From the NCBI GenBank assembly GCA_018398585.1, contig JAGTTD010000010.1, positions 29,676,638 through 29,740,637 on the forward strand: a stretch of DNA of 64,000 bases, written 5' to 3'. Source of the DNA: Simmondsia chinensis. Lineage: Eukaryota > Streptophyta > Magnoliopsida > Caryophyllales > Simmondsiaceae. The position numbers were made by a program, and so were the translations under genes. Numbering within the stretch: position 1 is the first letter of the stretch; each line of letters opens with the position of its first letter. Positions 22,084 to 34,540 of this stretch are shown in pieces. The notes under the pieces were generated by a model that was not told the origin of the DNA, did not search any database, and worked only from the letters and a program-made list of their open reading frames with translations.

Positions 22084-22920
22084 ATCCTCCCTCCCCACCC
22101 CATCTCAAAACCCAACTGTAATATCCGACCCATCCACCCACCCACCATCTACCGCCATCTCCGCCATTGTCACTCCACTCCACAACCACCGCCACCAGCC
22201 CCCATCTCTCTCTTTCCCATTCCATCACAAAACCTGTTAGTCATAACCCGTCCATCCACCCACCACCACCGCCAGAGGTGACAAGTGAACCAGGTTAGGA
22301 ACCAGGCCCAACCCGACCCGGTTCCTATAGCGGGGCATGCCATGGGCCCCTTTTATTTAGGGGAGGCCTAGCTTCATCCATAAAAATAAAAAAAGGGAGG
22401 GGGAGAGCCTGTGCCCGTGACTCGGCCCAAATGTAATACCAGGCCTTAGGGTCGGGTCATGGGTTGGCCTGACCTGGCCTGTTGGCCACCTCTATCCATT
22501 GCCACCGCCACTCATCTCTTTCCTCTCTCCACCTTATCTCAAAACCCAACAGTGACTACCCACCTGCCGCCACCCACCACCACCGGATGCCATCCACTCC
22601 ACCATAACCGCTACTTCATCACCTAGTCAGCTCTATCTCTCTACCCACGCTTCTATCTTCTCCATCCAAACAGTCACAACTCCTCTACCACCACTGCCAC
22701 CCACCGCCACCACCACTGCTACTATGCTACAGCCACTCCACCACCACCGCATTCAACTCTCTTTATCCCCTCCTCTCTCTCTCTCTCTCTCTCTCTCCAC
22801 CCCAAAGGTCGCAAGCCTGCCACCACCACTCTGCCACCTCTGCCATTCTAAAATCACTGCAGTCATCTCGCTCTCTCTCTCTCCGCCCCTCTCTCTCCCT
22901 CTAATTTTTAGACAGTTGTA
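22084..22920. repeat. CCACC- and CT-rich low-complexity region
   Basis: (CCACC)n-like blocks at 22084-22270 and 22500-22740, and (CT)n at 22764-22798 and 22871-22900. The Pro/His/Ser-rich open frames here are artefacts of composition. Confidence 0.85.
22274..22493. mobile_element. Small hAT-like MITE
   Basis: AGAGGTGACAAGTGAACCAGG at the left matches the inverse of the right end (AGAGGTGGCCAACAGGCCAGG). GGCCC/GGGTC-rich subtermini. A CCACCGCC direct repeat flanks it loosely, but the low-complexity surroundings make this weak. Confidence 0.55.
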
Positions 22921-22924
22921 ATGG

Positions 22925-24370
22925 CAGTATCCATTTTGTTAATGGACTTCGGAAGAGGGTGTCAATTTCATTGCTCATAGCTGTTTTCGGTATTTTGAAT
23001 CAATTTATGACAATTATGTTCCCAAGAAAAGAAGAGCAAGGCCAAGGCTTTCCTATGGTTTTGTTAGGATGCATGTTAGGAGCGAAGCTTCCAAGGCAAT
23101 TGCTACTATGAATATAAGATGGGTTGTCAGGTTCATGATTAGAGTTAACCAAGCAAAATCTGATTGTGGTGCTTAAACCACTAATCTTGATAGGGTTGAT
23201 GCTCCTTCAAGGGCTCGGCATAGGGATGCAAAGGTTCAATTCAGTCCTAGGGTTGTGGTGGTACATATTAACAAGCACACGGTGGCATGGTTTAAGAAGT
23301 CTATATTTCCTCAATCTTTCGAGGAGTATACACTCGATAATGTGCTGACATTTTTACAACGAATAACCATTAGGCTTTGGTCCCTAGAAGGTTAAGCCCT
23401 AACACCTTTATTCTGAAATTTGACCAAGTTGAATCCTTGGAGTCATACCTCAGGTCGCAAAAACTACTACTGCGCAATCATTCAAGAAGGTTGATAGGTA
23501 CTCAGGTCAGACTCTGGGTTTCTTGTGCAGAAGAGTATGGATTGCGGTTCATGAGTTGCCTGTGTAATTGTGATTGAAGGAAAGCTTTACTGATTTCGCT
23601 GATCTGTGGGGCAAGTTTATTCAGGTTGACGCAAGAACTTTTGCATTGAGATGTGTTGACATTGCTAGGATACTTATTGATACATGCCTTCAATTGTTTA
23701 TACATGAAATTGTCAAAGTGCAGGTTCACGGGGGATCCCGTTCGGTGTGTGTGAAAGAAGGTATTTTCGAAATTATCCCCAATTGCTTCCTGAAAGTAAT
23801 CATTCTTGCCACCTCCACTAGGCTCTCTAGAGAAATGGAATCATCTTCTCGGGTTGATACTGACTTCAGAGCGTGGATTATTCAGAGAACTCGCCGTCCA
23901 ATTGGTCCTTCCTTACATGAGCTCTCGGTCACTGGCATGGAAGGTTGTAGAGGACCCATTGGTCCTCTATTTAGGTGGGTTAGAGATAATGTGAGGGTTG
24001 TGGAGCATAGCGTTGGTAGTTTTGAAATTCACGTTGGTGGCCAGTTTTTTAGTAGTTGGGCCTAGGATTTTCATTAGCCATGTCTGGCCATCCTGCATAT
24101 TTGAATCCAGTCAATTCCCGAGTATCATCCCAGGCTCCTGAGTCTCCTCTTGCCTTACCCTGGATCGAGGTTGGTTTGGATTACTCCGAAGGGTCCCAAG
24201 AGCACTAACAAAAACTTCAAATCCAATCTCGGGATGTTGCTATTGATACTGATTCTATGATTGCAGGACCTATGTATCCACCAGAATTTGAACCCCTAAT
24301 GGCTATGGTTCCACCTTTGGTGGAATCTAGAACAATGGGGGAGAGGACACGGAAGACATTGGTGGGTTTT
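22925..24370 (+). pseudogene. LINE ORF1-like remnant (RRM and DUF4283-type)
   Basis: Degraded plant LINE ORF1, an RNA-binding chaperone. An RRM-like stretch is readable at about 22945-23165 (FVNGL..., YVPKKRRARPRLSYGFVR, AIATMNIRWVV). The DUF4283-like part lies in frame 23574-23830: GKFIQVDARTFALRCVDIAR followed by ILIDTCLQLFIHEIVKVQV, which has the L-D-x-x-T-x-x-x-x-x-x-D-x-A-R-I-L-I pattern of plant ORF1/zinc-knuckle proteins. Many stops and shifts. Downstream frames to about 24370 are Pro/Ser-rich and may be the ORF1 C-terminus. It is cut by the reverse 5S-SINE head at 24375. Confidence 0.65.
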
Positions 24371-24374
24371 CATG

Positions 24375-24521
24375 GCTGTTTCTAAGGACCCCCAACAATA
24401 TAGGGTTGGCAACACGAGGACTTCCCAGGAGGTCACCCATCATGGTACTACTCTCGCTCAAGCACGTTTAACTTCGAAGTTCTTATGGGATCCGATGCCT
24501 TAGTGCATGGTAAATGAACCC
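24375..24521 (-). mobile_element. 5S rRNA-headed SINE, reverse copy truncated after the head
   Basis: The reverse strand from 24521 to 24403 is a 119-nt 5S-like sequence starting GGGTTCATTTACC, the same altered 5' end as the copy at 21677, and containing GGATCCCATAAGAACTTCGAAG and GATGGGTGACCTCCTGGGAA. It continues into the same body start (GTTGGGGGTCCTTAGAAACAGCC) and then ends at about 24375. Confidence 0.85.
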
Positions 24522-24544
24522 TATTCAAAACACTCTAATTTGAC

Positions 24545-25420
24545 CTAACTAACAGTCTTGAGGGTGGTCTTTTTTTAAAGTTTTCAAAGCTAAGAGGAAA
24601 ATTGGGCTTCTAAATGAGAGCATTCAAAAATCGGATGAGTATCTCCTAATTTTGAAAACTAGAGTGCTTATGCCTCCATGGTCTCTACTTGGCTTTTAAA
24701 TTCTGTCTCAAAAGAGATAAAAGAAAGCATTACTTATCTAGAAACTGCGTGTGACATTTGGTTGGGTTTGCATGAGCGGTTTTCTTAAGGGAATGTGCCA
24801 TATATCTATGAATTAAAATGCGAGATTTCACATTTGAAAAAGGAAAATGCCCCCATGTCCACTTACGTTACCAAACTAAGATCTTTGTGGGATGAATTAT
24901 ATTCCCTTGTAGAAATTCCCTAGCGTATTAGTGGTCATGCGAAGGCCTTCTCAGCCATTTGGGACATGGAGAAGCTTTTAGACTTATTAATGGGTTTGGA
25001 CCCATCATTTTTCACGGTTCTATTACAGTTAATGAACATGAAACCATTAAGTTCGGTTGGTAATGCATATTTTGTTTTGTGTCAAGAAGAGAAACAACAG
25101 AGGTATAGTCGTAGAACCTGAAGCCCCAGCTTTGACCGTGAAGAAGTCCACATCATCAAGGGGAGGACTCGTTGTTCCTTCAAGGAATGCCCTTGTTGTA
25201 CTAATTGTTTTATCTGTTCTCACTGTAAGCGACAAGGAGACACCAAGGAGCATTATTTTGAGCTAATAGGGTATCCACCTGGTTGAAAGGCCCGGGCACC
25301 GGGAGGAGGCGGGCGAGTGGGGCCACAGCTGTAGCAGCCACCACAACCCGCCAGTCCACTACCAATAGCCCAGTTGCGGGTCTTTTGTCCTACCAATACC
25401 AATAGCTTTTAGTGTTACTC
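24545..25420 (+). pseudogene. Copia 1 gag remnant
   Basis: Copia Gag (UBN2/Retrotran_gag type). Readable pieces: KRKIGLLNESIQKSDE (about 24590), SVSKEIKESITYLETA (about 24704), then ELKCEISHLKKENAPMSTYV (about 24811), LRSLWDELYSL, and LLMGLDPSFFTVLLQLMNMK. A zinc knuckle follows near 25215 (CSHCKRQGDTKEHYF), where the final Cys is replaced by Tyr, then a Gly/Ala-rich tail. Stops at about 24788 and 24923 and at least two frameshifts. Confidence 0.75.
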
Positions 25421-25429
25421 AAATAGGTT

Positions 25430-28400
25430 TTGGCTTCTCCTTGTATAAATCTCATAGGACAAGTTTCGATGTCGTCTAATAATTGGATTGTTGATACTGG
25501 CATAACGGATCACATGGCCTCTTGTTTGTCTTTTATGGTTGATGTTAAGGAAAACAGATCAGTGGGTCCTGTTAAATTGCCTAATGGAACTAGCCTGGTT
25601 GTTATGCATATTGGCAAAGTTCGTTTGTCCGAAAATCTCACTCTAAATGATGTTCTATATGTGCCTTTTTTCATTATAATTTATTGGTTGTGAGTCCATT
25701 AACACGTGATGAGAATTGTACGTTAACCTTTTGCCCAGATTTTTGGTATATATAGGACCTGCGCTCGAGGAAGCTGATTGGAGCGGGTAAGTGGAGAGAT
25801 GGGCTATACATTTTGGGAGATAGACCATCTTTTTCTAAGGCATTTTTAGTAGGCAACAATAAAGAGGCAGTTTTGTAGCATCATCGATTGGGCCACATTC
25901 CTTTTGTTAAATTTACCATTTTTCCTCATTTGAATGTTGAAAAGACTAATGCTGTTTGTGATCCGTGTCACCCTGCTAAGCAAGCATGTTTACCTTTTCC
26001 TTCGTCTGTTTCAAGAACTCGAGTATGTTTTGAATTAATACACTGCGATATTTGGGGACCGTGGATGTTGTCTTTGACGGCGTCTCGTTATTTTCTCACT
26101 ATTGTCGATGATTTTGGCCATTGTAATTGGGTTTATCTAATGAGGGAAAAATCCAAAGCTCATAAAATTTTTTTTTTTTTTTTTTCCAAAATGTTTAGTA
26201 CCCAACTTGGTTTTTAGGTGAAACAAGTATGAAGAGATAGTGGGCATGAAATCAAGTGCGGGCCTTTATTTGAGTCCTATGCGAAGAATGGAATTCAATT
26301 TCAAACTTCCTTAACTGGAACATCTCAACAAAATGGGGTGGTCGAGCGGAAGTGTAAGCTTCTTTTTGGTTGGGCTCTTCGTTTTCAAGCTGGTTTACCA
26401 AGAGATTTTGGGGTGAGTGTGTCCTTACTGCTACTTATCTCATCTATTTGATGCCAACCACATTACTTGATAACAAGAGTCCTTATGAAGTAGTGTTAGG
26501 AAGAACATCCACGTATGATCATTTAAGAGTTTTCGGATGTAATTGTAATTATCATGTTAAGACTAACGATAAATTCGAGGCTCGGGCTGCCCCTGGCATT
26601 TTTATTAGTTATCCCATGGACAAAAGGGATACAAGATTCATAGTCTTGAAGATGATAAATCTTTTGTCAAGAGATGTTTGCTTTTATGAAAACTCATTCC
26701 CCTCTATTAAAACCAATGACACTCTCTCGACCCAAGACGATAACCCATTTGTTCATGTACCAGAAGATATTTTGGCATTAATAGATGTTATGAGATCGAA
26801 CCGGTTCATCCAGAATTGGTTCACCATCCAGTCGGTACAACCAGCTTGCTGCCAGCCGAACCGATCAGACCGACCGACAGACAGCACGCTGGTTGACCAG
26901 GTGATTAGTGGTTCTGTTGACCACCAGTCAACCGAAGCAGGGGTAGTAGCCACGGTTCGAGGTCCAAAGTTGTTATGCAAAAAAGTGGTGGTATTCATTC
27001 CGTGCCTATAAAGTATCGAGATTATGTTTGTGACATGCCATCGTTTATCGCCCATACTCTCTCTCCTAACACTCCTGCTCAATCGGGCAACTCAAGTATA
27101 GCATTCCCGATTTCAAATTTTGTTTATGACGTACATTTTTCTAATGCTCAAGCAGTAGTTTTAATCGCCATCACATCCTGTGATGAGCCAAAATATTTTC
27201 AGCAGGCCATGCAGTACAATCTTCGTTGAGATGCCATGGAAAAGGTGATTAAAGCCTTAGCGCTGAAAGGCACCTGGACTATGGAAAGTCTACCCAATGG
27301 GAAGAAAGTGATCTATTCCGAGTGGATTTACAAGGTGAAGTACAAATCCGACGGGTCGGTGGAACTGTACAAAGCTCGTTTGTAGCAAAAGATCTTACAC
27401 AATTGGACGGCATCAATTATCATGACACTTTTGCTCCTGTTACAAAGTTAGTCACTATGTGTTATGTTTTGGCGGTTGTGTCTGCCATAAATTGGGTGAT
27501 ACAATAATTCAATGTTAACAATGCCTTTCTTCATGGTGACTTAGAAGAAGAATTCTATATGATATTACCATATGGGTTTGAGATTAAATATGAGGCAAAA
27601 TTCTGTCGCCTTCGAAATTTGCTTTATGGTCTTAAACAAGTTTCGTGGAATTGGAACCAAAAATTTACCTCCATGTTAGTTAACATAGGGTTTTGACAAT
27701 CTAAATCAGATTATTCCTGGAAGTATTTATACTACTGTGTTAATTTATTTGGATGGCGCAATCATTACCAAGAACAACATGGATAACATTGCTAAAGTGA
27801 AAGCTGCTTTAGACCGATCTTTTGGAATCAAAGACATAGGATATGCACTTGGAATTGAAAATATTTTTGGAATTGAAGTTACTCGTTCCCATAAGGGCAT
27901 CATGTTAAGTCAAAGAAATATATGAATTAGATATCCTTAATGAAGCAGGCTTTTTAGGAGCCAAACCAGATCCTACATTGATTGCTTAAAACCATGGCTT
28001 TACGGATGGAGTAGAACCCGTTAGTGATGTGGGCCAGTATAGGTGGGAGGTGGTACGGTTGTTATACCTTACCATCACTCGTCCAGACATTAGCTATGAA
28101 ATTTGAATCTTGAGTCAATTTATACATGATCCTTGCGGCCCCCATGTTGAAGCAGTTACTAGGGTGCTACACTATCTTAAGGGCACACCAGGTCAATGTG
28201 TGTTTCTACCCTTGGACAATGATCTTAGACTTCGTGGATATTTTGACGCTGATTGGGCTAATTGTCCCACGACTAGATGCACTACAGCAGGGTATGTTGT
28301 TTTCTTGGATGGGGTCCCAATTTCATGGCGTTCTAAGAAGCAAACGGTGGTGTCTCGTTCTTCGGCCGAGGATGAGTACCCGTCAATGGAAACCACCAAT

Positions 28401-28700
28401 AGTGAGATTGTGTAGTTGCGACGTTTATTACTTAATCTTTTTGTGCCGATTAAAGATCCTGCTATTTTATTTTGTTCCAATCAAGCAGCTCTTCACATAG
28501 ATTCCAATCTGGCTTTTATGAAAGGACCAAGCACGTTGAGATCGACTGTCACTTTGTTAGGGAGAAACTTTTGGCCAAAGAGATTGTTACTTCTTTTGTT
28601 CATTCCACTGGTTAACTTGCCGATGTCTTCACTAAAGCCTTGGGTGGTTCAGATTTTTCGGCTCTCCTTCGTAAGTTGGGATCGTAAATTTACATGCTTT
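25430..28700 (+). pseudogene. Copia 1 pol remnant (PR-IN-RT-RH)
   Basis: Protease: WIVDTGITDHMAS (25480-25520), the DTG active site. GAG_pre-integrase: HHRLGHIPF (about 25881). Integrase core: ELIHCDIWGP, IVDDF and the QQNGVVERK glutamate motif (about 26320-26350), with a T-run at 26168-26185 and a stop at 26215. C-terminal chromodomain-less tail to about 27000. RT: SEWIYKVKYKSDGS (27316), FLHGDLEEEFYM (27520, in another frame), YGLKQ; the YVDD box has become YLDGA (27740). RNase H: DADWANCPTTR, SWRSKKQTVVSRSSAE (28240-28370), with FCSNQAALH for the expected CDNQAALH. Many stops; inactive. Confidence 0.85.
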
Positions 28701-28713
28701 AACTTGAGAGGGG

Positions 28714-28870
28714 TGTTGAACACTAATTGTATATATTTAATTTTTAGACATGTATTCTAGATTATTGTTAAGTATCTATTTAAATAGGTTGTTTGTACCT
28801 TCGGTTCATCAAATAAATATTTTTTTTCAATCTCCCAAGGTTCAAGTATTTGTTGATTTTAATTTTAACA
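28714..28870 (+). repeat. 3' LTR of copia 1
   Basis: 157 bp, TGTTGAACAC to TTTTAACA, following a GAGAGGGG purine tract. Contains AATAAATA near its middle, a candidate polyadenylation signal. Confidence 0.75.
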
Positions 28871-30169
28871 GTAACCATGAACACTTGCGAGAATCAAGTG
28901 TTGGATAAATAATGTTAATGAATAACCAAAATACGACTTTGATCTCAAAAATGAACTCTAGCAACAAAAAGGATCTCGAGGTGAGGAATCGGGACCTCAA
29001 GACTAACGAAGTCATATGATAAAGTCAACAGAAAGTACAAAGAAGGAAGGAAGTTATTAAATCGAAAAATTGTCGTGTCAAGAACCATGGCAGGAATCTT
29101 GAAGTGAAGAAGTGTTCAATGTCTCAATGCGCGCTAAGAGTCCGAAATACTAAAAATAATTTAAACTCCGGTGCACAGATGCATCAGCATGTCATGAGAA
29201 TTAATCAAATGATTGGAAAAAAGAAGTAGGTAATGTTAAAATAATTTAGATTTAAGAGAGAAATTATCAATTTTAAAGACACTATGGTTGTCCAAATTGA
29301 AGTTCGAGTATGAAAAATCCACACAACAAACCACAACCGCCGACCACTAAGATCATGCCCACTCTAGGCGCACAAAACTTTACCAAGCATAAGGAATGAG
29401 GGTATATAAACTCATTTTTGACCTATAGAATTTCCATGTGGGATTGTATAAATTGAATAAGTGAATAAAATTGAAACACCCACCCCTAAAATCAAACATT
29501 GAGGTGTATGAGTTTTAAATATTCTTGTAATAGAACTTGAAGAATAACTCAGCTTGCATTGTCCTTAGGTCGACAAGGATGAGACTTAGCTTAGTTATTA
29601 GTTTGAAAAAAAATATAACTGTATACCTAGATAATGGCTCGCCTACTTGAATAATTCAGGATCCAACTTGTGTGTTTCATCCAAAAACAAAAACAACCTT
29701 TTAAATAATAGTTAAATCTACCTTTGGTTTTATAAAATTCAAAAATAGTTCTCTTTTTTATTGCAAAATAAAGAGTAGCACTAACAATAATAATATATAT
29801 ATTTCAACAACATTCATGGCTTCACAGAGGCTTCAACCAAGGCAGATTCTGTAGATGGTAAGTTGTACGTATCCTTACTTCCACAGGGTTCTACTCTATG
29901 AAGAAGATATTTACTAAGGGCACCCAACCCTAAAAGAAGAAGAGAGATTTCCTTGGTCATAATTTGAAAAACAAAACTTGAAAAAAGTGATTCAAGATTA
30001 AAGCAATTAGTTTACAACATGACTAAACATTCGCTAAGTTCTGAGGCTTTTTTTTTTTTTTTTTTGGGTTGAGGAGGGGGCGTAATGTGCCTTCGTCTTA
30101 TCCTTCTTTAACACCTGTATAATGAATTATCCTTCATAAATTCGAAATTGTTACGTTCCACAGAAATTT
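28871..30169. other. No gene recognised
   Basis: A/T-rich, unique-looking sequence with a poly-T at 30048-30065. I see no domain, repeat family or RNA gene in it. Confidence 0.5.
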
Positions 30170-31150
30170 CCAATGTACACCTAATTTAATGTGATTTTAA
30201 CATATATAAGGATGATTTACATTATAGTGAAACACAAATTATTGTGACATACAAGTTCGAAAGGCAATGTAAAAAGTAAACAAATGATCTTAATGCATTC
30301 GAAATCACGATAATTTTACAATGATAAAGAACTTAAAGAACATTTGTAAACATAGCTGATCGCATGTATAACTTAAGACTAAACTTTGCTATTTCCTTGA
30401 ACCTCTAGTGTTCTTGTGTGACTGTAAACCATTTGCTCTAAAATGAATAGCAAGTTACACTCTAAACCCTAGGCGGAGGATTGACAAAAGGTGGAGGGTT
30501 AGGGAATTGCAAAGGATTAAAAGGGTTAAAGAATGGGGGCATGTTAACATTTCCGATGCCACCTCCACACTGACCCTTAAGGAAGGGTCCAACAAAAGGG
30601 TTTAGAGGGAACAATATTGACCAACAATTATCCATAATGTCCTTGATTGCTTTACAACAATTAGGTCCGATTACTCCAAACTGTAACCTTCCAAAGGAGG
30701 AAAATATCTCCATCACACATCCAGACACGTTGTTGATGGACTACCAACAACTCTGGATGTCTTTCTCTGACCAGATAGATGAGAAGCTCAATGAAGTTGT
30801 GGGGAGAGTTGAGCTGAGCTTGATGACATCAAGAGGAAAAACATGTAGGTAAAAGATAGCAAGAGGAGCATCAATGATGACGATCGTTCCGTTATAGAAA
30901 AGGATCTTTTCCAAGCTGATTTGTTTTTTAGGATTATGGATTTAAGAGAAATTAGAGGGTGTTATAGACAAGAGATGGAGAGACAGAAAAATAAACATAA
31001 AATAATTAACTTTATTGATTTATATTTGTGTAACACTTGATACTAATGTAGAATTAGTAACTTAACATAATTTTTTATTTTCTAACAAGTTGTAGTTTCT
31101 ACGTTAAGATTGACTAACATAGTTCAACCTAAAACTGCAAATATTTTGTA
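30170..31150. repeat. Segmental duplication, copy 2
   Basis: Aligned to 15220-16160 through both flanks of the Prolamin-like gene, including CATGTATAACTTAAGAC and the AACTTAACATAATTTT block upstream. Homology fades after about 31150, near a poly-T at about 31170-31193. Confidence 0.8.
30462..30892 (-). pseudogene. Prolamin-like (ECA1-type) protein, copy 2
   Basis: Second family copy. The domain part is open at 30462-30728: SGCVMEIF, PNCCKAIKDIMDNCWSI, FVGPFLKGQC and a Pro/Asn-rich tail (NPPPRV) closely match copy 1. Three lesions are visible by comparison with copies 1 and 3: the ancestral ATG is ACG (30890-30892); a small deletion after the signal peptide (about 30800) shifts the frame; and the CW-Q-S codon is TAG (CW*S). 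The hydrophobic signal peptide MLLLLSFTYMFFLLMSSSSA is still readable just after the lost start. Non-functional; it preserves the ancestral Gly where copy 1 gained a Cys. Confidence 0.85.
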
Positions 31151-31193
31151 GTTTCTATCTTCAAAATACAATTTTTTTTTTTTTTTTTTTTTT

Positions 31194-32059
31194 AGCAAGA
31201 AGACGCTCGAAGGAAATCATCATGTCAAATTTAAGTCACCTTGAACATGATTAAACCACCTAAAATTTGTGTTTTGAAGAAAAGATTTGTTACAAATATG
31301 TTAAACAAGAGAATCATGTTGAAAATAAGCAAAAGATGACCCTTTTACAAGTAGACCTAGTTGATCCAAATAACCTTTTTCTCCAACTTAATCTGTAAGA
31401 CAATCAACTAGATAATGATTATCCAATTGTGACTTCTAGGTCTCTTGACTTTGACTTGTAGTCAGCTAGCATTAACCTATCATGTCCATTTACCACATAA
31501 GTTAAGGAATATAAAACTATTTAAATATGGATTTGAGACTGCCGAGTGCTATAGAAGCCAAAAAATGATATTTGACATGTGATTTTATAGGTGGCTTATC
31601 TTCAATAGCAAGTTAAAAAGATACTGTGGAGGGTAGAATTCACCCTTAAGTAAGTTCTTGTTTTTTAATTTTCACTTTGGAAGGAAGTGCGCCGGCCTAG
31701 TCTGATCGTAATAAGTGAGGCATGGCACCACCATTTTCATCTGTTCCAACTTGGCTAACTTTTAGCTTGAGCTCTACTCAACTTTTTGACTAGAACCCAA
31801 TTTGGTAGGCTCCGACCACACACACCCGATTTAAGTTTATTTTTAAGCTTAGTATAAGCTCACTTTGGTTGAGTATGCTCGAAAGTGGCACATGTGGCAC
31901 AAGTAACCTAATGTACCTTGAGAATGTCTCACTAAGGCCAATTCAGGCTTGCAAGCGTCTAGTTCAAGCTTTACCAAACTTAGTATAGACTTATCTAACT
32001 AAGCCAATTCTTTTGAACTAAATAACAGTTAGTGAGCTAACTTAACCCACTTATACTCT
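31194..32059. other. No gene recognised
   Basis: Follows the poly-T at about 31170-31193. No open frame with a recognisable domain. Confidence 0.45.
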
Positions 32060-32560
32060 TAACGTTTCCTTCCAAATTGTTTTCTACAATGGTAAAGTGA
32101 AAAGTGTTTGGAGAGCCTCCTAGGAATTGGTCTACCTAATTTATCGGCACACATAATGGCACCTAGATCTTAGCTATGCATCAATGACCTTTCGACCACA
32201 ATGGTATGACCATACTTTGTCGCCCATTCAGTAGCCTTATTTGCTGCTCGAAAATAATTGTTAAAAATGATATTTCTTCTTATGTCTTCCACAATCAAGA
32301 CGTCCTTAATATTTTTCTGAATCTACCATAGAGGCCTAATTCCATTAATAACAATCATGACAATCTCATTTTCCCATTTTAATTGAATGCTTTTAAATCC
32401 CAAGTTGATTGCTCTCAAAATACAATCTCTGGCCACAACAGCTTCAAAAACCAAAATGGACACATTTCTTACCCGTCTAAATCCTCCAGCAATTAACCGA
32501 TCCAACTTGTGTGCAATGATATAGATCGCACTATCACTGGCTTTCCATTCTGTTATGAGC
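32060..32560 (-). pseudogene. RNase H-like (RVT_3) fragment
   Basis: Frame 32505-32323 plus its continuation past a TAG reads an RVT_3-type RNase H fold: EAVVARDCILRAINLGFKSI (helix and strand after the second acidic residue), LKWENEIVMIVINGIRPLW, and further down IIFNNYFRAANKATEWATKYG, which matches the F-R-E-A-N-x-A-A-D-x-L-A region of plant LINE 3' ends and RNase H-like proteins. The first catalytic Asp strand is not seen, and the final Asp of the REANKAAD motif is changed to Glu (KATEWA). Probably a LINE tail. Isolated from any RT here. Confidence 0.7.
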
Positions 32561-32704
32561 TAAACTATATCTTTAGACTCCTCATATTTGGGTTGTACCA
32601 TCTAGCATAATTTTGATCTAATAGGGGCGTAAAATCGTATTAAAGAAAGTGACATCAGCACGTCTCCTACTGTACATTATCATCTTTGTTAGTGAATTGT
32701 GAAA

Positions 32705-32900
32705 TTTGTTCGTATGTGGGTGACCTCCTGAGAAGTCTTCACCCTCAGGTTGGGGACACTTGGAAATAGCCTCTCTTCTGGTTAACACCCTGAAGGTAGA
32801 AGGCTGCGTACATCCGTCCTCTCCCCCCTCCCCCCCCCCCCCCCGGACCCTATGTCAGCGGTAGCCCTTGAGGCACTGGGTATGTTTCTTTTTATGTGGT
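32705..32900 (+). mobile_element. 5S-headed SINE, 5'-truncated copy
   Basis: Begins inside the 5S part (GTGGGTGACCTCCTGAGAAGTC), then the family body: GGTTGGGGACACTTGGAAATAGCC, GAAGGCTGCGTACATCC, a C-homopolymer of about 15 (near 32828-32844), CGGACCC, and GTAGCCCTTGAGGCACTGGGT. The (TTG)n tail is eroded to TTTCTTTTTATG. Confidence 0.8.
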
Positions 32901-33319
32901 TAGGACCAACAAGAGGTGAGAAAGCTTATATGAAAAGAAGAATAAACAATGCCTATCTAGAACTCTTGATACGGCGAACTTTTTCACAATGTCCTCTTAA
33001 CATGTAGGTATTATTGGTCGTGAAAATATTTAACAGGAAACATTTCTCAAAGTAATTGTTCCTTTTTCATTTTTGGAAGAATAGAAACATTTAGAAAAAT
33101 CGAATTTTAAACATAATTCCTAAGATCCTTGTTCATAATAGAGCCATGGGTGGGTGTAAGACATTGAAAGAAAAACGATAGGATATTTAAGATGCTTATT
33201 TGTTAGACATATTTGGTTTGGGAGATATGACTTGCGATTGGAGTTTCATTAAATGCACTTGAATCTGTCGTGAACTTGACATATTAAGATAAAGTGATGG
33301 AGTTTCAAATATATATATA

Positions 33320-34012
33320 TGTTGATATATTTTTAAAATGTATGTTGAAAAATATGTTATATATTGTTTAATGCGTGTATAAAATATATTTGAGATTGTC
33401 CTGATACTTGTTTTAAACGTTTAAAGCTTGATAGGGGCGTGTGTCGACACATAATCCAACAGAACGATGTTGGAACAGCAGTGTGTTGACACACATGGCC
33501 CGTGTGTCGACACACAACCCTTTTATAGAAGTGCGCGAAGGCACTCTGTGTGTTGACCACAGGAACTCTGTGTCGACACATAGACCGGTGTGTCGACACA
33601 CAGCTTCAATACACCGGTCTGTTTTGACGATTTTTTAGTGCAGTTTTTCCCGGTTCATCATGTCTCTTTTGGCTTTGGCTTTGGGACATCTCTCTTCATC
33701 ACATACATATATATTCTCCCAGATTTCATTTTGAAATGATATGAATTTAATTGACATAAAACTCAAGAGGAAAAAAGAGATTGAAAGAACATTGTGTTCA
33801 AGTGTTTTTGTGTATTCTTGTGTTGTGTGTTTTGAATAACAAATTTCAATCTTATCACATCTTTCTCAATCTCTCCCTTTACACATTTTCACTTTATACT
33901 TGGCTGTTGTATCCCAAGGACATTTCGTATACTGAAATAAACCTTAAGGAAAGTGATTACATAGCCTTAACACCTGAGATCTTTTGGTTACCCGTTTGCA
34001 AGGTTTTTACAA
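33320..34012 (+). repeat. 5' LTR of copia 2
   Basis: Begins TGTTGATATATTTTTAAAATG and shares the same order of blocks as the 3' LTR, to AAGGTTTTTACA. Six variants of the palindrome TGTGTCGACACA occur at 33439-33605. Its 3' end is probably lost in the deletion that removed the PBS. Confidence 0.85.
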
Positions 34013-34027
34013 TTTAATAATTATAAA

Positions 34028-34445
34028 ATGGTAGATGATCGTCATGTCATGGAGCAATTCTACGAAATTGAACGTATTTTGAATAATTTCAAACAACATA
34101 GTATGAATATGGACGATACCATAATCGTTTCATCCTTGATTGACAAACTTCCTCCTTCATGGAAAGACGTTAAGAAAAGTCTTAAACATAAGAAGGAAGA
34201 TATGTCAATGGAGAAACTGGCTAACCACTTGCGTATTGAGGAAGGCTACATGGTACAGAATGACAACATAGACCCCCCCGGTGACGGTAGTAAAATCAAT
34301 GTCACAGAAGAAGGCCAGTCGAGTAAAGGAACCAAGAGAACCGGACACTTCCAATAGAAGAAAAATGACAAGAGGCCGAAATTGGTCTGCTCGAAGTGTT
34401 AGAAGCCCGGTCACCTACGTAGGGACTATTACCGCCTTAAAAATA
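34028..34445 (+). pseudogene. Copia 2 gag, C-terminal half
   Basis: Frame 34028-34357: FYEIERILNNFKQHSMNMDD, then IIVSSLIDKLPPSWKDVKKSLKHKKEDM and LANHLRIEEGY, the C-terminal part of a copia Gag. The zinc knuckle (CSKC*KPGHLRRDYYRL, 34388-34440) has a stop inside. The ATG at 34028 is a junction artefact, because the N-terminal capsid part that should precede it is deleted. Confidence 0.82.
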
Positions 34446-34540
34446 AGAAGGGCAGGGGGCTTGATCATCGAGCCAAAAATTCGAACGATAGGTTTGTGGC
34501 GATGATACCGGAAGCCAACCTAGTTGAGAGTGATAACTCT

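Larger units (their letters stand above)
24545..28870 (+). mobile_element. Copia element 1, 5'-truncated
   Basis: Ty1/copia order gag, protease, integrase, RT, RNase H, then purine tract (GAGAGGGG, 28706-28713) and 3' LTR. No 5' LTR or PBS; the element starts within gag just right of the reverse 5S-SINE head. All domains contain frameshifts or stops. Confidence 0.88.

Noticed and set aside
22055..22281. Pro/His-rich frames
   Set aside because: CCACC low-complexity sequence.
25280..25420. G/C-rich block as a separate insertion in copia 1
   Set aside because: Reads as the usual Gly/Ala-rich tail following a copia gag zinc knuckle.
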